A stretch of 64,000 bases of DNA from Mycolicibacterium frederiksbergense. Its GTDB lineage: Bacteria > Actinomycetota > Actinomycetes > Mycobacteriales > Mycobacteriaceae. The notes below the pieces were generated by a model. That model did no database searches, was not told the DNA's origin, and saw only the letters and a list, made by a program, of their open reading frames with translations. Both the position numbers and the translations under genes were made by a program. Shown piece by piece: positions 62,585 through 64,000 of this stretch. The DNA lies in assembly GCF_029893345.1 (NCBI RefSeq), contig NZ_JARXVE010000005.1, positions 248,001-312,000 on the forward strand, read 5' to 3'. Position 1 is the first letter of the stretch; every line of letters starts with the position of its first letter.

Positions 62585-63703
62585 GTGCCCAGCGCATCCC
62601 CGAGCGCTTTGGCCGCGCCACTGTACGAGCTTCGGGATCTGGTGGGCAGCGGCTGGCCGGCACACGATCCGGCCGTGACCATCCTGGACGGGGCGCACAC
62701 CGCCCTGTCCGATATCGCGGCGGCCATCGACCGGTCATGGGCCCGGACCGCCGACGGCTGGGCGGGTGTCGGGGCTGCGGCGGCCGCGGATTTCACCGCA
62801 GGCACCGCGGCCGAGGCGGCCGGCCTCGCCAACCGGGCGCAGGTGCTGAGTGCCGCAGCACGGCAGGCGGGTTCCGCCGTGGCGGACGCAGGCGCACGGC
62901 TACAGGCGATCATCGATCGCTTCGAGGCGCGTGCCGCAGCGCTGGCTCCCCACCTCGATGAGCCCGGGGCGGTGCAGGAACTGCAGGCCGAGGCACAGCG
63001 TGCGGTCGGTGAGGCCTCGGCCGTCGTCGAGGAACTGCGCGCCGAACTCGACCGTCAGGCCAGCGCGGTCATCGAGTCGGCCCCCGGGACGCCGTCGGCG
63101 GGCATGTCGGGGCGCTCGGCCGGGGTGTCCGCAGGCCTGGGCGGATTCGCCCCGGGCTCAGCGGGGATGTCGGCGGGCCCGGTGCCGGCCATGTCCACGG
63201 GCGGGTGGACGCCGGGTACCGCAGATTTCCGGCCGGGGTCGGAGTGGGCGGCGACCGCGGACCGGGCCGGAGCCGCGGTCGGGTTGTCCGACCCGGGCAT
63301 GTTCGGTGACGGCGTGGCGGTGCGGTTGCCCGACGGCAGCTCCGCGCTGGCCCCCAACGCCGTGGCGGCCAGCGCCGTGCGCCATGCCTTGACCCAGTTG
63401 GGGGTGCCCTACCGGTGGGGCGGCACCACCCCGGGCGTCGGCCTGGATTGCAGCGGGCTCACCCAATGGGCGTATCACGAAGCCGGACTGGACATTCCGC
63501 GACTGGCCCAGGAGCAGGACATCGGCAGGGCGGTCTCGGCGGGCTCGTTGCGGCCGGGTGATCTGGCGGTGTGGGACGGCCACGTCGCGATGGTTGTGGG
63601 TGCCGGCACGATGATCGAAGCCGGCGACCCGGTAAAGCTCTCCCCCGTTCGGACCACGAATGCCGGTCAGGGCTTTCAGGGGTTCTGGCGGCCCACCGGC
63701 TGA
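62585..63703 (+). CDS. NlpC/P60 peptidoglycan hydrolase with WXG100-like N-terminal domain
   Basis: A 372-residue protein. Residues 1-160 form an alanine-rich helical hairpin with W-A-G (W-x-G) near residue 59, as in WXG100/EspB-type proteins. A glycine/serine/proline/methionine linker (170-220) follows. The C-terminal C40 domain has Y-R-W-G-G and D-C289-S-G-L-T-Q-W-A-Y; C289 and H333 (G-H-V-A-M) are the catalytic pair. No Sec signal peptide. It should cut peptide stems of peptidoglycan after ESX-type export. GTG start. Confidence 0.85.
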   Translation: MPSASPSALAAPLYELRDLVGSGWPAHDPAVTILDGAHTALSDIAAAIDRSWARTADGWAGVGAAAAADFTAGTAAEAAGLANRAQVLSAAARQAGSAVADAGARLQAIIDRFEARAAALAPHLDEPGAVQELQAEAQRAVGEASAVVEELRAELDRQASAVIESAPGTPSAGMSGRSAGVSAGLGGFAPGSAGMSAGPVPAMSTGGWTPGTADFRPGSEWAATADRAGAAVGLSDPGMFGDGVAVRLPDGSSALAPNAVAASAVRHALTQLGVPYRWGGTTPGVGLDCSGLTQWAYHEAGLDIPRLAQEQDIGRAVSAGSLRPGDLAVWDGHVAMVVGAGTMIEAGDPVKLSPVRTTNAGQGFQGFWRPTG

Positions 63704-63771
63704 CGAGGGCTCGGCCGGGAACGGGAGACAACCTGACGGGGCGCCAAGGGCACGCCGTTAGGCTATGCCGC

Positions 63772-64000
63772 ATGGCTGCTGACATCGTGCCGATCCGGCT
63801 CGGGTTGACCAAGGGTGACCTCTACACACTGTGGGCTCCGAGCTGGCGGTCTGCCGGCGACGAGTGGGAGGCCTTCCTGGGCGAGGGTGACGCTCTGTTC
63901 GCCTTCGAATCCGTGGCTGACCTGGCGGCCTTCGTCCGCACCAACACCGACAACGACCTGTCCGACCACCCGGCGTGGGACAAGCTGATCGCGGCCTCGG
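63772..64000 (+). CDS. conserved hypothetical protein (Rv3311-like), cut by the window
   Basis: An ATG at 63772 opens a frame that runs to the window end (76 codons seen). It reads A-D-I-V-P-I-R-L-G-L-T-K-G-D-L-Y-T-L-W-A-P and D-E-W-E-A-F-L-G-E, then F-A-F-E-S-V-A-D-L-A-A-F-V-R. I recognise this as the start of the mycobacterial Rv3311 family, which has no known function. Its position beyond upp matches M. tuberculosis. Confidence 0.75.
   Translation, partial: MAADIVPIRLGLTKGDLYTLWAPSWRSAGDEWEAFLGEGDALFAFESVADLAAFVRTNTDNDLSDHPAWDKLIAAS

Overview
The window is high-GC actinobacterial DNA from a fast-growing mycobacterium (Mycobacterium/Mycolicibacterium type). I base this on recognisable protein families and on gene order: accD5-accE5-maf-sseA-sufE-accA3, sigF-rsbW, lat-lrpA-pcd, lhr-nei2, glpD2-lpdA, and amiA1-amiB1-deoD-pmmB-upp follow, as far as I remember it, the Rv3280-Rv3311 order of M. 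tuberculosis. The exact species cannot be fixed from the sequence alone.

Layout. 1-5.0 kb: a minus-strand, translationally coupled steroid-type operon (NTF2-like protein, acyl-CoA synthetase, KstD-like flavoprotein, KshA-like oxygenase). 5.2-6.2 kb: a DUF559 nuclease-like gene between two imperfect 57-bp hairpin repeats. 6.2-13.9 kb: a PucR regulator, then the acyl-CoA carboxylase genes accD5/accE5/accA3 with maf, sseA and sufE. 13.9-21.5 kb: sigma-F stress region (sigF, rsbW, two STAS antagonists, usfY, small membrane proteins, PAS-ANTAR protein), partly decayed, with at least four gene remnants. 21.6-25.7 kb: a membrane-anchored Mrr-type nuclease and the lysine catabolic pair lat/pcd with lrpA. 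25.7-28.9 kb: a small exported protein with a striking hairpin over its start codon, then an ECF sigma factor coupled to a Tat-anchored Rieske protein, divergent from a cupredoxin lipoprotein and a Tat metallophosphoesterase; two near-identical 27-mers sit back to back in the divergent region. 29-37.4 kb: SDR, lipase-maturation-factor protein, TetR, lhr, nei2. 37.4-46.1 kb: a ten-gene, tightly overlapping carbohydrate-acid island (otnC, otnK, otnI, dehydrogenases, lactonase-like hydrolase, MFS transporter, GntR regulator). 46.3-50.9 kb: acyl-CoA desaturase, its reductase and a DesT-like TetR, then an enoyl-CoA hydratase and an SDR. 50.9-55.5 kb: rluA-type pseudouridine synthase, glpD2, lpdA, gamma-glutamylcyclotransferase. 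55.5-56.6 kb: a second DUF559 gene between inverted palindromic repeats of a different sequence. 56.6-64 kb: amiA1/amiB1, deoD, pmmB, upp, and a type-VII-secretion-like pair ending in an NlpC/P60 hydrolase.

The best candidates for something undescribed are (1) the two DUF559 nuclease genes, each bracketed by its own pair of hairpin repeats and each with its stop codon inside the distal repeat, which looks like a REP-element/nuclease partnership; (2) the ECF sigma/Rieske/cupredoxin/phosphoesterase module with matching divergent promoters; and (3) the 63-nt RNA hairpin that holds the ribosome binding site and start codon of a small exported protein. I saw no CRISPR array, rRNA gene or insertion-sequence transposase, and recognised no tRNA gene.
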